DNA of 64,000 nt from Sphaerisporangium sp. (GTDB taxonomy: Bacteria > Actinomycetota > Actinomycetes > Streptosporangiales > Streptosporangiaceae): NCBI GenBank assembly GCA_025964675.1, contig JAOPYI010000033.1:26974-90973 (forward strand). The letters run 5' to 3'. A model generated the notes under the pieces. The model saw nothing but the letters and a program-made list of their open reading frames with translations, was not told where the DNA came from and searched no databases. Both the position numbers and the translations under genes were made by a program. Positions within the stretch are counted from its first letter, which is position 1; every line of letters starts with the position of its first letter. Below, piece after piece: positions 1 through 7,944 of the stretch.

Positions 1-1046
1 AGCGCGAAGTCCATCTCCGAGATGCCGTGGTCGGCCAGGCGGCCGGTGAGGCCGACCCGGGCACCGAGTCCGGCCACCGCGTCGATGGCGGCGTCCGCGT
101 TCCACTCGTCCGTCCTGGCGGTGTCGCCGACCCCCAGCGCGAAGGCGACCTGGGCGGTGCGCGCGAGCCGTACGGGAAGGTTGAACCTGAGCACGTGCGG
201 GAGCAGCATGGTCAGCGCGACCCCGTGCGCGATGTTGAACCGGCCCCCGAGCGGGTGCCCGATCCCGTGGCAGATGCCGAGGCCGGTGGCGGCCATGCCG
301 ACCCCGGCCATGTGGGCGGCGAGAAGCATCTGGGCGCGCGCCTGCAGGTCGCCGCCGTCGTCGTACGCCTGGGGCAGGTGCCGGGAGACCATCCTGATGA
401 CCTGGAGCGCGATCCCGTCCGACCAGGGGTTCGCCCGGATGGACGAGAACGATTCCAGCGCGTGGGTGAGCGCGTCCATCCCGGTGGCGGCCGTCGGGCC
501 CTTCGGGAGGCCGGTGGTCAGTTCGGGGTCGAGTACGGCCGCGCGGGGCAGCGAGGTGGCGTGGCCCACGTAGAACTTGCGGTGGCTCTCCACGTCGGTG
601 ATCACGCCGAAGGCGTTCGTCTCCGCGCCGGTTCCGGCCGTCGTCGGGACCGCGATGATCTGCAGTGCGGGAACGGCGAAGTCGGCGCGGTAGTCCAGGT
701 CACGGCCGCGCTGAGGGTTCACCGCCGCGACCGCGATCCCCTTGGCCGCGTCCAGGGCCGAGCCTCCGCCGAGCGCGATGATCAGCTGTGACGCCGCCTG
801 CTCGGCGACGTCGGCGCCCTCGGCGATGTCCTGGGTGGTGGGATTGGCGTGCACGCCGGCGTACACGGCGGTCTCCAGGCCGGACAGCGCGTTCCGCACC
901 GTGTCCAGCACGGGGGTGGCCGCGATACCGGGGTCGGTGACGATCAGCACGCGCTCGGCGCCGGCCTCCCGGGTCAGCGCGCCGAGCGTTCCGGCCGCGC
1001 CCTCGGCGAGGTGGGCGGCCGGCATCGGGGTGAGGGTCAGGTTCAT
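1..1046 (-). CDS. Iron-containing (group III) alcohol dehydrogenase, partial
   Basis: The gene starts at an ATG at 1046 and runs off the left edge, so about 348 residues are visible and the C-terminus is missing. It is a cytoplasmic NAD(P)-dependent alcohol/aldehyde oxidoreductase of the iron-containing family, a fold also used by maleylacetate reductases. Visible are the dinucleotide-binding GGGSALDAAKG (residues 93-103), the TTAGTGAET segment (135-143), the metal-ligand region MDALTHALE and the downstream HGIGHPLGG...NIAHG block with two further ligand histidines. Its ATG overlaps the stop of the preceding beta-hydroxyacid dehydrogenase gene by four bases (ATGA), so it is translated as the ninth visible gene of the operon. 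The actual substrate cannot be read from the sequence; a short aldehyde or alcohol released by the upstream enzymes is the natural inference. Confidence 0.93.
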   Translation of the reverse strand, partial: MNLTLTPMPAAHLAEGAAGTLGALTREAGAERVLIVTDPGIAATPVLDTVRNALSGLETAVYAGVHANPTTQDIAEGADVAEQAASQLIIALGGGSALDAAKGIAVAAVNPQRGRDLDYRADFAVPALQIIAVPTTAGTGAETNAFGVITDVESHRKFYVGHATSLPRAAVLDPELTTGLPKGPTAATGMDALTHALESFSSIRANPWSDGIALQVIRMVSRHLPQAYDDGGDLQARAQMLLAAHMAGVGMAATGLGICHGIGHPLGGRFNIAHGVALTMLLPHVLRFNLPVRLARTAQVAFALGVGDTARTDEWNADAAIDAVAGLGARVGLTGRLADHGISEMDFA

Positions 1047-1942
1047 GCCGTCTCCTTCAGTCGCAGTGGGGTGCCGGTGAGGTCTTCCCACAGCTTGACG
1101 GGGGTCATCTCGCCCGCCAGGTCGCCGTAGGCGGCGCGGGCGCGGCGGTACACCTGCTCGACGATGGCGGAGAGCTCGACGGGTACGCCCGTGGCGCGGG
1201 CGAGGTCGACGGCCAGCCCGAGATCCTTGCAGGCGAGGGCGATCGCGAACGACTCGTCGTAGTCCCCGTGGAGCAGGACCGACAGCACGTCGCTCTCCAG
1301 GAAGTTGCTGTTCGCCGGGCTCGCGATCAGCGCGCGGCGCAGCACGTCCAGGTCGACGCCGGCCTGGACGCCGACCGTGAGCACCTCGGTGGTCGCGACC
1401 AGGTGGCAGAACCAGAGCAGGTTGATCATGAGCTTGACCGCGTACCCCGCGCCGTTCGCGCCGACGTGCAGGACGCGTTCCGGGTCGCCCATGACGTCCA
1501 GGACCGGGCGTACCCGGTTGAAGACGGCCTGGTCGCCACCGGCGAAGATCTGGAGCGTTCCGGCGCGGGCGCCCTTGGCCATCCCGGAGACCGGCGCGTC
1601 CAGTACGTGTACGCCGTGCGCGACGGCGGCCTCGCGGACCTTGTCGTCCGGGACGCTGGTCGACATGTCGATCCAGACGGCGCCGGGCGCGAGGCCGTCG
1701 AGCAGGCCGTCCGGGCCGAGCAGCACCGACTCCACGTGCCGCGGCGTGGGGAGCATGGTGATCACCACCTCGCGGTCCGCCCCGGTCGCCCGGGGAGTCG
1801 CCCGCCAGGTCGCGCCCAGGCTCACCAGCTCCCCGGCCGTCTCCTGCCGTACGTCGTGCACCGCCACGTCGTGGCCGGCGGCGAGCAGGTTGCGGCTCAT
1901 CGGGCCGCCCATGTTGCCGAGGCCGATAAAACCGATCTTCAC
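1043..1942 (-). CDS. NAD(P)-dependent beta-hydroxyacid dehydrogenase (3-hydroxyisobutyrate dehydrogenase / GarR family)
   Basis: This 299-residue protein starts at GTG 1942. That codon overlaps the stop of the aldehyde dehydrogenase gene (GTGA); a longer open frame upstream lies inside that gene and is not used. The family oxidises 3-hydroxy acids to semialdehydes or ketones, or reduces 2-hydroxy-3-oxopropionate. The N-terminal Rossmann motif GFIGLGNMGGPM (4-15), the substrate loop DAPVSG (115-120) followed by GARAGTL, and the catalytic lysine K170 in the GYAVKLMINLL helix are all present at their usual positions, and the length is normal for the family. Its operon partners are an aldehyde dehydrogenase and a mandelate-racemase-type dehydratase. 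This fits a route of dehydration or cleavage, then reduction or oxidation of a hydroxy acid. The exact substrate is inference. Confidence 0.93.
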   Translation of the reverse strand: MKIGFIGLGNMGGPMSRNLLAAGHDVAVHDVRQETAGELVSLGATWRATPRATGADREVVITMLPTPRHVESVLLGPDGLLDGLAPGAVWIDMSTSVPDDKVREAAVAHGVHVLDAPVSGMAKGARAGTLQIFAGGDQAVFNRVRPVLDVMGDPERVLHVGANGAGYAVKLMINLLWFCHLVATTEVLTVGVQAGVDLDVLRRALIASPANSNFLESDVLSVLLHGDYDESFAIALACKDLGLAVDLARATGVPVELSAIVEQVYRRARAAYGDLAGEMTPVKLWEDLTGTPLRLKETA

Positions 1943-3420
1943 AGGTTGATCCAAGTCGTCTTGAGAGCCGAGTAGGCGTCGAGCGCGTGCAGGGACTTGT
2001 CGCGACCGTGCCCGGAGTCTTTGAAGCCGCCGAAGGGGGTCATCACGTCGCTGGCGTCGAAGGTGTTGACCCACACGGTGCCGGCGCGCAGCGAGCGGGC
2101 GACGCGGTGCGCGGTGGAGAGCCGCGACGTCCAGACGGCGGCCGCGAGGCCGTACCTCGACTCGTTGGCGAGCCGGACGCCTTCCTGCTCGCCGGTGAAG
2201 GTGATGGTGGACAGCACCGGGCCGAAGATCTCCTCCTGGCCGATCCGGCTGTCGTTGCGCACGCCGTCCAGGATGGTCGGGGCGACGAAGTAGCCGCCGG
2301 ACTGCTGCCTGATCCGCCCGCCGCCGGTGACGACCTCGGCTCCTTCGCCGCGGCCGATGTCGAGGTAGCCGAGCACGCGGTCGAGCTGGGCCGCGTCGAC
2401 GATGGCGCCCATCTCGGTGGCGGGGTCGAGCGGGTCACCGACGGCGATGCCCTCGGCGACCTTGACGACTTCGGCCAGCAGTTCGTCGTGGATCCGGGCG
2501 TCCACCACGAGGCGGGATCCGGCGTTGCAGGTCTGCCCCGCGTTGTAGAAGATCCCCCAGGCGATCGCGGACGCGACCGCGGGGAGGTCCTCGGCGTCGG
2601 CGAGCACGAGCTGCGGGGACTTGCCGCCGAGCTCGAGGGAGACCTGCTTGCCGTTGGACTCGGCCGAGTAGGCCAGGAAGCGGTGGCCGACCTCGGTGGA
2701 CCCGGTGAATGCGATCTTGTCAACGCCGGGATGGCGGCCGAGCGCCGCCCCCGTGACGGGGCCGAGGCCCGGAACGACGTTCAGTACGCCGTCGGGGACG
2801 CCCGCCTCGGCGGCCAGCTCGGCCAGGCGCAGCGCCGACAGCGAGGACTGCTCGGCCGGCTTGAGCACGACCGAGTTGCCCATGGCCAGCGCCGGAGCGA
2901 TCTTCCACATGGTGATCATCAGCGGGTAGTTCCACGGGACGACGGCGCCGACCACACCCAAGGGCTCACGGGTGATCATCGCGAGGGCGTCCCGGGAGGT
3001 GGGCGCTATCTCGTCGTAGGTCTTGTCGAGCGCCTCGGCGTACCACTGGAGGCAGCCGGCCGCGCCGGGCACGTCGACCCGCAGCGACTCGCCGATCGGC
3101 TTGCCGACGTCGAGCGTCTCCAGCAGCGCGAGCTCCTCCAGGTTCTCCCTGATCAGCTCGGCGAGACGCAGCAGCACGGCCTTGCGGTGGCGGGGCGCGG
3201 CGTTCGCCCACCCGCCGTCGTCGAAGGCCGTCCTGGCGGCCACCACGGCCCGGTCCACGTCGTGGGCCGCCGCCGCGGACACCTCGGCGATGACCGTGCC
3301 GTCACGCGGGCTCACCGTGGTGAAGGTGGCTCCATCGGCGGCGCCGGTGAACGCGCCGTCGATGAACAACTCGGTTCGCGGCGCGATCCTCGCCGCCCTC
3401 TCATGCCACTGTCCGGACAT
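1939..3420 (-). CDS. NAD(P)-dependent aldehyde dehydrogenase
   Basis: Cytosolic aldehyde dehydrogenase of 493 residues that oxidises an aldehyde to the acid. All catalytic elements are intact: N164 in PWNYP, K187 in LKPAEQS, the FTGSTEVG cofactor loop (238-245), the general base E263 in LELGGKSP and the nucleophile C298 in NAGQTCNAG. Two in-frame ATGs (3426 and 3420) compete for the start. The AAAAGG ribosome-binding sequence lies six bases before the second and abuts the first, so 3420 is chosen. The overall pattern resembles the betaine-aldehyde / gamma-aminobutyraldehyde dehydrogenase branch, which would match the quaternary-amine importer upstream, but family branch cannot be fixed by eye. 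A 33-base gap separates it from the dehydratase gene, and its stop overlaps the next gene. Confidence 0.94.
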   Translation of the reverse strand: MSGQWHERAARIAPRTELFIDGAFTGAADGATFTTVSPRDGTVIAEVSAAAAHDVDRAVVAARTAFDDGGWANAAPRHRKAVLLRLAELIRENLEELALLETLDVGKPIGESLRVDVPGAAGCLQWYAEALDKTYDEIAPTSRDALAMITREPLGVVGAVVPWNYPLMITMWKIAPALAMGNSVVLKPAEQSSLSALRLAELAAEAGVPDGVLNVVPGLGPVTGAALGRHPGVDKIAFTGSTEVGHRFLAYSAESNGKQVSLELGGKSPQLVLADAEDLPAVASAIAWGIFYNAGQTCNAGSRLVVDARIHDELLAEVVKVAEGIAVGDPLDPATEMGAIVDAAQLDRVLGYLDIGRGEGAEVVTGGGRIRQQSGGYFVAPTILDGVRNDSRIGQEEIFGPVLSTITFTGEQEGVRLANESRYGLAAAVWTSRLSTAHRVARSLRAGTVWVNTFDASDVMTPFGGFKDSGHGRDKSLHALDAYSALKTTWINL

Positions 3421-3453
3421 GTCCATCCTTTTCTGGAAGCATCCTCATGCGAC

Positions 3454-4563
3454 TCAGGTCAGGGACCAGCGGCGTACCGCGTCGTGGTCGATCCCGGCGC
3501 CGAGTCCCGGAGCGTCGGGCACGTTCAGGTAACCGTCCGGGTCGACCTCCAGCGAGCGCGTGAGGAAGAAGTCACGGCGCTGCGGGGTCCACCCCGGCGG
3601 GTCATAGGGGAACTCGACGTACGGCCCGCCACCCACGCCGGCGACGACGTGCAGGTTGGCGAGCACGCCAAGGCCGTTGCTCCACGTGTGGGGCGTGAAC
3701 CAGCGGTGCTTGGAGAAGGCGAGCTCCGCCACCGTACGGGCACGCAGCATGCCGACCGACAGCACCACGTCCGGCTGGTACACATCCAGCGCGTCCGATT
3801 CGAGCAGGTGCAGAAGCTCGGGCATCGTGCGTACCATCTCGCCGCCCGCCACCCGGATGCCGGTCTGGGCGCGGACCATGCGCATGCCCGGGATGTCGTA
3901 CTGGGGAAGCGGCTCCTCCAGCCAGAGCACGCCGAGTTCGGACAGCTCCTCGGCGAGCCGCCGCACGGAGGCGAGGTCGAGCGCCGCGTCGATGTCACCG
4001 GCCATCCGCCAGAGCTGGTTGAGGTCCACCATGATCTCGATGTCGTCGCCGACGGCCTCGCGGGTGGCCCGTACCGCGGCGACTCCCTCACCGGTCCGCT
4101 CACGTGAGATACGGATCTTCATGGCCTTGAAGCCCGCCTCTTTGGCGGCGAGCGCGGCCTCCACCCGGGCGCCCGGCGGTTTGAGCTCGCCGAACGAGGC
4201 GTAGGCGGGCAACCGGTGTGCGGCGCCGCCGAACAGCGTGGCCACCGGCTGGCCGCACACCTTGCCGAAGATGTCCCAGAGCGCGGCCTCCAGCGGCCAG
4301 TAACGTCCCGCGTGGAAGTTCACGGTCTCCAGCGTCTTGACGTGGTTGACGATCGCGAGGGGGTCACGGCCCACGAACAGGTGCTCGTAGGCCGCGAAAC
4401 CGTCCATCGTGTCGCCCGACCCGTATCCGGTGATGCCCTCGTCGGTCTCCACGGTGACCAGGGTCGCGTCGAACCAGGTGCGGGGCACGGGATCCCAGGC
4501 GGCGTTGAACGGCGGGTCCAGCGGTAACCGCATCCGGTCCAGGCGGATCTCGGTGATCTTCAC
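3454..4563 (-). CDS. Mandelate racemase / muconate lactonizing (enolase superfamily) dehydratase
   Basis: A 369-residue enolase-superfamily protein, predicted to abstract an alpha-proton from a carboxylate and, in most family members of this type, eliminate water from a sugar acid. Residues that can be read directly: K149-I-R151 at the end of the second barrel strand, metal ligands D180 (VDLN), E216/E217 (WLEEP) and E242 (GGE), and the Asp-His dyad D265 (QPD) and H292 (TPHTWSNG) that defines the mandelate-racemase subgroup. The start is GTG 4563, overlapping the stop of the Fae-like gene (GTGA), so the two are probably translationally coupled. K-x-R rather than K-x-K is a known variation that changes substrate stereochemistry. 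Substrate unknown; pairing with a betaine importer and a Fae homologue is unusual for this family. Confidence 0.92.
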   Translation of the reverse strand: MKITEIRLDRMRLPLDPPFNAAWDPVPRTWFDATLVTVETDEGITGYGSGDTMDGFAAYEHLFVGRDPLAIVNHVKTLETVNFHAGRYWPLEAALWDIFGKVCGQPVATLFGGAAHRLPAYASFGELKPPGARVEAALAAKEAGFKAMKIRISRERTGEGVAAVRATREAVGDDIEIMVDLNQLWRMAGDIDAALDLASVRRLAEELSELGVLWLEEPLPQYDIPGMRMVRAQTGIRVAGGEMVRTMPELLHLLESDALDVYQPDVVLSVGMLRARTVAELAFSKHRWFTPHTWSNGLGVLANLHVVAGVGGGPYVEFPYDPPGWTPQRRDFFLTRSLEVDPDGYLNVPDAPGLGAGIDHDAVRRWSLT

Positions 4564-5063
4564 ATGCTCCCCGAAGCCGTGTAGAAGGGGTTGGCGGGCG
4601 CGTGCCGGGCGGCCAGCGCCTCGTCGAGCGAAGGTGTACGGCTCGCGCCCGCGCGCAGCGCGGCGTGAGTCGCCTCCCGGTTGTTGGCGTAGACGGTGTC
4701 AGCGTCGGCGGCCTTGGGGTTGACCCACACCGCGGCGATGAGGACGAGATCGTCGACCTCGGCCGGCGGGATGACCCCCTCGGCCACCGCATCCATGACG
4801 CCGGCGGCCACGCCTGCCTGCGCGGCGCCCCACGTCAGGTCGGCGTGGGTTTCGGATTCCACGGCCGCCTTGTTGACGAAGAGCGTCATCGGCTTGGCGG
4901 GCAGGCCCGGGCGCAGCACGGCGACGAACGGCACGTGGCCGGCCGAGGGGGTGGCGAGGGCGGTGGCCCACGCCGTGCCGGCGGGGCCGTCCCGGTGGCC
5001 GATGACCGTGTTGACGTGCGCCGCTTCGGCCCCGTCGCCGATGAAGCTCTCCCCGATGTCCAC
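4560..5063 (-). CDS. fae: Formaldehyde-activating enzyme (Fae) family protein
   Basis: This 167-residue protein matches the Fae family over its whole length. True Fae condenses formaldehyde with tetrahydromethanopterin in methylotrophs and archaea. Recognisable blocks are GDGAEAAHV with the catalytic-position histidine H16, TAWATALATPSAG, the RPGLPAKPMTLFVNKA pterin-site segment, the DAVAEGVIPPAEVDDL helix and the C-terminal NREATHAAL region. The start is GTG 5063 with only a weak AGGTG upstream. The stop overlaps the dehydratase start. Most actinobacteria lack tetrahydromethanopterin, so the cofactor and even the aldehyde handled here are uncertain. It may scavenge formaldehyde produced by oxidative demethylation or act on a different aldehyde. 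Family assignment is secure; the reaction is inferred. Confidence 0.9.
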   Translation of the reverse strand: MDIGESFIGDGAEAAHVNTVIGHRDGPAGTAWATALATPSAGHVPFVAVLRPGLPAKPMTLFVNKAAVESETHADLTWGAAQAGVAAGVMDAVAEGVIPPAEVDDLVLIAAVWVNPKAADADTVYANNREATHAALRAGASRTPSLDEALAARHAPANPFYTASGSM

Positions 5064-5105
5064 TTGATCAGCACCTACCGCTTCTCTTGATGAGACCCTG
5101 ACGCT

Positions 5106-6074
5106 TCACTTGATGAGGCCCTGCTTGACGAGCCAGTCGTGGGCGACCGTCCGCGGCTCGAGACCATCGGCGTCGACCTTGGCGTTCAGGCTCTGCATCA
5201 CCTGGTCGGTGAGCTTCTGCGCCACCGGGGCCATGATCGTCTCAACCTGCGGGTACTTGGCGTTGGTCTCCTGGCGCATGGTCAGGGCCGCGTTGTAGAC
5301 GGGGAAGAAGTGCTTGTCGTCCTCCAGCACGGTGAGGCCGAGGGAGGCGATACGGCCGTCGGTCGCGAAGACCTCGCCGAAGTTGCAGGTCGAGCCCTTC
5401 TTCGTCTCGGTGTAGATAAGGCCCGTGTCGACGGACTTGACGTTCTCCTTGGGCACGTCGATCCCGTACGCGGCGGCCACGCCCGGCCAGCCGTCGTCCC
5501 GGGTGGAGAACTCACTCTCGATGCAGAACGTCGCCTCGGCCGGCTTGGACTGCACCAGTCTGGCCAGGTCGGAGAGCTTGGTGACGCCGAGCTCGGCCGC
5601 CTTCTCCTTGCGGATGGCGAACGCGTAGGTGTTGTTGAGCGGAGCTCTGGTCCCCCAGAAGACCTTGTTCTGCGCCAGGTCGTCCTTGGCGACCGCGGCG
5701 TACTGCTGCTCGGGGTCCGCAAGCGGCTTGGTCTGCTTGAGGTAGGTGACCCAGCCGGTGCCGGTGTACTCCCAGTACATGTCGATCTGGCTCGACGTCA
5801 GGGCGGTGCGCGTGTTGGTCGAGCCCTTGATGTTCGTCTTGTCGACGACTTCCGCGCCGTGCGCGCGCAGCATCTCCATGGTGATCTGGCCGAGGATGAT
5901 CGACTCGGAGAAGTCCTTGGAGCCGACGATGAATTTGGCGGCCTTCAGTTCCTGGCCGAGACTGCCCTGCTCGGACGCGGACGCGGAGGTGCCGCCGCCG
6001 CATCCGGCAAGTGCCGTGACTGCGGTGATCGCTGCGATCCCGGCCAGGATCGTGCGCCGGGTGGGTGTGTACAT
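5106..6074 (-). CDS. Glycine betaine/quaternary-amine ABC transporter substrate-binding lipoprotein
   Basis: Extracytoplasmic binding protein of 322 residues in the OpuAC/OsmF class. The N-terminus has a twin-arginine-like TRRTIL, a hydrophobic stretch and a lipobox ALAGC with lipid-acceptor C25, so it is exported and anchored to the membrane. The mature start FIVGSKDFSESIILGQI and the IDMYWEYTGTGW segment are typical of the family, whose aromatic residues cage a trimethylammonium head group. Start ATG 6074 is preceded by GGAGGG at good spacing. Two permeases and an ATPase precede it and the catabolic genes follow after 42 bases, so it likely delivers the substrate of this operon. Betaine, carnitine, choline-derived or related compounds are all possible. 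Confidence 0.93.
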   Translation of the reverse strand: MYTPTRRTILAGIAAITAVTALAGCGGGTSASASEQGSLGQELKAAKFIVGSKDFSESIILGQITMEMLRAHGAEVVDKTNIKGSTNTRTALTSSQIDMYWEYTGTGWVTYLKQTKPLADPEQQYAAVAKDDLAQNKVFWGTRAPLNNTYAFAIRKEKAAELGVTKLSDLARLVQSKPAEATFCIESEFSTRDDGWPGVAAAYGIDVPKENVKSVDTGLIYTETKKGSTCNFGEVFATDGRIASLGLTVLEDDKHFFPVYNAALTMRQETNAKYPQVETIMAPVAQKLTDQVMQSLNAKVDADGLEPRTVAHDWLVKQGLIK

Positions 6075-6119
6075 GGTGAGCCCTCCGAAGGGATCAGGGG
6101 GGTTTGCGGATGTCTTGGG

Positions 6120-6926
6120 TCAGATACCTCTGGGGCGCAGGGCATTCTCGGTGACGCTGCCGAGCCAGTCGACGAAGAACGCGATGACCGCGGTCAGGAC
6201 GCCACCGGTGACCAGCACCGGAGTTCGCTGCAGCTTGATGCCGTTAACGATGATGTCGCCCAGGCCGCCCGCGTTGACGAAGGTCGCCAGCGTGGCCACG
6301 CCCACCGCCATCACGAGCGCGGTGCGCAGCCCTGCGAGGATCACCGGCACCGCCAGCTTGATCTCGACCCGCCATAGCACCTGACCGCGGGTCATGCCCA
6401 TGCCGCGTGCGGCCTCGATCAGCGTCGGATCCACCTGCTGGATACCGATGATCGTGTTCCGGAGCACCGGAAGCACCGCGTACGCGATCAGACCGATCAG
6501 CGCGATCTTGAATCCGATGCCGAACTGGATCGTCAGCAGCGCGAGCAGGCCGATCGCCGGAGTCGCCTGGCCGAGGTTGGCGAGGCCGAGCACGACCGGG
6601 CTGAGCCACCGCGCTCCCGGCCGGGAGAGGAGTATCCCGACGGGTATCGCGATGATGACGACGAGCAGCGTCGCGACCGCCGTGAGCTGGAGGTGTTCCA
6701 GGACCCGGGTGTGGATGTACTCCCAGTTCAGGGTCCGCTGCTCGATGCTGTCGAGGGTCCGGCCCAACACCCACAGGTAGAGGACGAGCAGGACGGCCGC
6801 GAGCGCAAGCGGGGTGCCGAGGTACCGGAGCGCCGGCCGCCGCCGGCCGCCGGGCTCGGCCGCCGTGGCGCCCGGAGAGGAGATGGCCGAGGGGGGAGCG
6901 GACGCCGTCCGCGTTTCACCGGACAC
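6120..6926 (-). CDS. OpuAB/ProW-type ABC transporter permease (long form)
   Basis: Integral membrane permease of 268 residues. After a hydrophilic N-terminal tail of about 35 residues there are roughly six hydrophobic segments, and a binding-protein-dependent transport signature around the EAARGMGMTRGQVLWRVEI loop, which docks on the ATPase. The ATG at 6926 overlaps the ATPase stop by 11 bases, showing translational coupling. It pairs with the shorter permease at 7937-8584 to form a heterodimeric channel, as in OpuB/OsmU-type importers. The gene is full length and unremarkable in composition. Confidence 0.92.
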   Translation of the reverse strand: MSGETRTASAPPSAISSPGATAAEPGGRRRPALRYLGTPLALAAVLLVLYLWVLGRTLDSIEQRTLNWEYIHTRVLEHLQLTAVATLLVVIIAIPVGILLSRPGARWLSPVVLGLANLGQATPAIGLLALLTIQFGIGFKIALIGLIAYAVLPVLRNTIIGIQQVDPTLIEAARGMGMTRGQVLWRVEIKLAVPVILAGLRTALVMAVGVATLATFVNAGGLGDIIVNGIKLQRTPVLVTGGVLTAVIAFFVDWLGSVTENALRPRGI

Positions 6927-7944
6927 CGGACACCGGCCGCTCCCCGGCGGCGCCTGCCTGCTCCCTGGTGACGGACGCGCAAATCTCGGCGAACGTCACC
7001 ACCCTCCCGTCGGCCACGATCTCCTGACGGCCGTGGGCGACCATCGCGTCCAGCGCCTGGCGGAGCGTCGCGCTCCCCGCGATCTGGGGAAGGCCGTCGG
7101 TCGCGACCGTACTGGTGCCTGTGGTCGTGTCCTTTCCCGTGGACGGGGAGAGAACGGAGACCGGGATCAGGGCGAGCCGTTTCAGCGTGGCGTCGGTTCC
7201 GATGAACCCGGCGACGTAGTCGTCCGCGGGGGCCGCGAGGATGCGCGCCGGGGTGTCGTACTGCGCGATCCGGGAGCTCTCCCGCAGCACCGCGATGCGG
7301 TCACCCAGCTTGATGGCTTCCTCGAAGTCGTGCGTGACGAAGATGATCGTCTTCCTGAGCTCTCGCTGGAGCCTTAGGAACTCGTTCTGCAGCCGCTCCC
7401 GGGTGATCGGGTCGGTGGCTCCGAAAGGCTCGTCCATGAGCATGACCGGCGGGTCGGCGGCAAGTGCCCTCGCCACCCCGATCCGCTGTTGCTCGCCGCC
7501 GGAAAGCTGCCGGGGGAAACGGCCGCGAAACGCCGCGGGATCGAGCCCCACCAGTTCCAGCAACTCGTCCACCCGGCGGGCGATCTTGTCCTTGCTCCAC
7601 TTGAGCAGCCCAGGTACGAGCCCGACGTTCTCGGCGATCGTCAGGTGCGGGAAGAGGCCGATCTGCTGGATGACGTAGCCGATGTGGCGGCGCAGCTCGT
7701 CCGGGCGCATGGCCAGCACATCGGTGCCACCGATGCGGATCGCGCCCGAGGTCGGCTCGATCAGCCGGTTGATCATTTTCATCGTCGTGGTCTTGCCGCA
7801 ACCGGAGGGGCCGACGAAGACGACCAGCTCCCCCGCGGGTATGTCAAGCGTGACGTTGTCGACCGCGGGCTCGGCCTGGCCGGGATAGCGCTTCGTGAGC
7901 CCGTCAAGCTCGATGCGTGCGCCGCCGGAAGTGGTGTCAAACAC
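6916..7944 (-). CDS. OpuAA/ProV-type quaternary-amine ABC transporter ATP-binding protein
   Basis: ATPase of 342 residues that energises the importer. The Walker A GPSGCGKTT (45-53), signature LSGGEQQRIGVARAL, Walker B VMLMDEP and the switch histidine in VTHD are all intact. The C-terminal tail of about 60 residues (LRQALDAMVAHGRQEIVADGRVV) looks like a reduced CBS-type regulatory region, as in osmotically gated OpuA homologues. An upstream ATG would give a 13-residue extension, but the GTG at 7944 has a GAGGGG ribosome-binding site seven bases upstream and overlaps the permease stop by eight bases, so 7944 is preferred. The 3' end overlaps the second permease. Confidence 0.93.
   Translation of the reverse strand: MFDTTSGGARIELDGLTKRYPGQAEPAVDNVTLDIPAGELVVFVGPSGCGKTTTMKMINRLIEPTSGAIRIGGTDVLAMRPDELRRHIGYVIQQIGLFPHLTIAENVGLVPGLLKWSKDKIARRVDELLELVGLDPAAFRGRFPRQLSGGEQQRIGVARALAADPPVMLMDEPFGATDPITRERLQNEFLRLQRELRKTIIFVTHDFEEAIKLGDRIAVLRESSRIAQYDTPARILAAPADDYVAGFIGTDATLKRLALIPVSVLSPSTGKDTTTGTSTVATDGLPQIAGSATLRQALDAMVAHGRQEIVADGRVVTFAEICASVTREQAGAAGERPVSGVR

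Noticed and set aside
1987..4107. A 706-codon open frame on the plus strand across the dehydrogenase genes
   Set aside because: It is antisense to two clear enzyme genes, is rich in Gly, Arg, Val and His, and has no domain pattern; long antisense frames are expected at this GC content.
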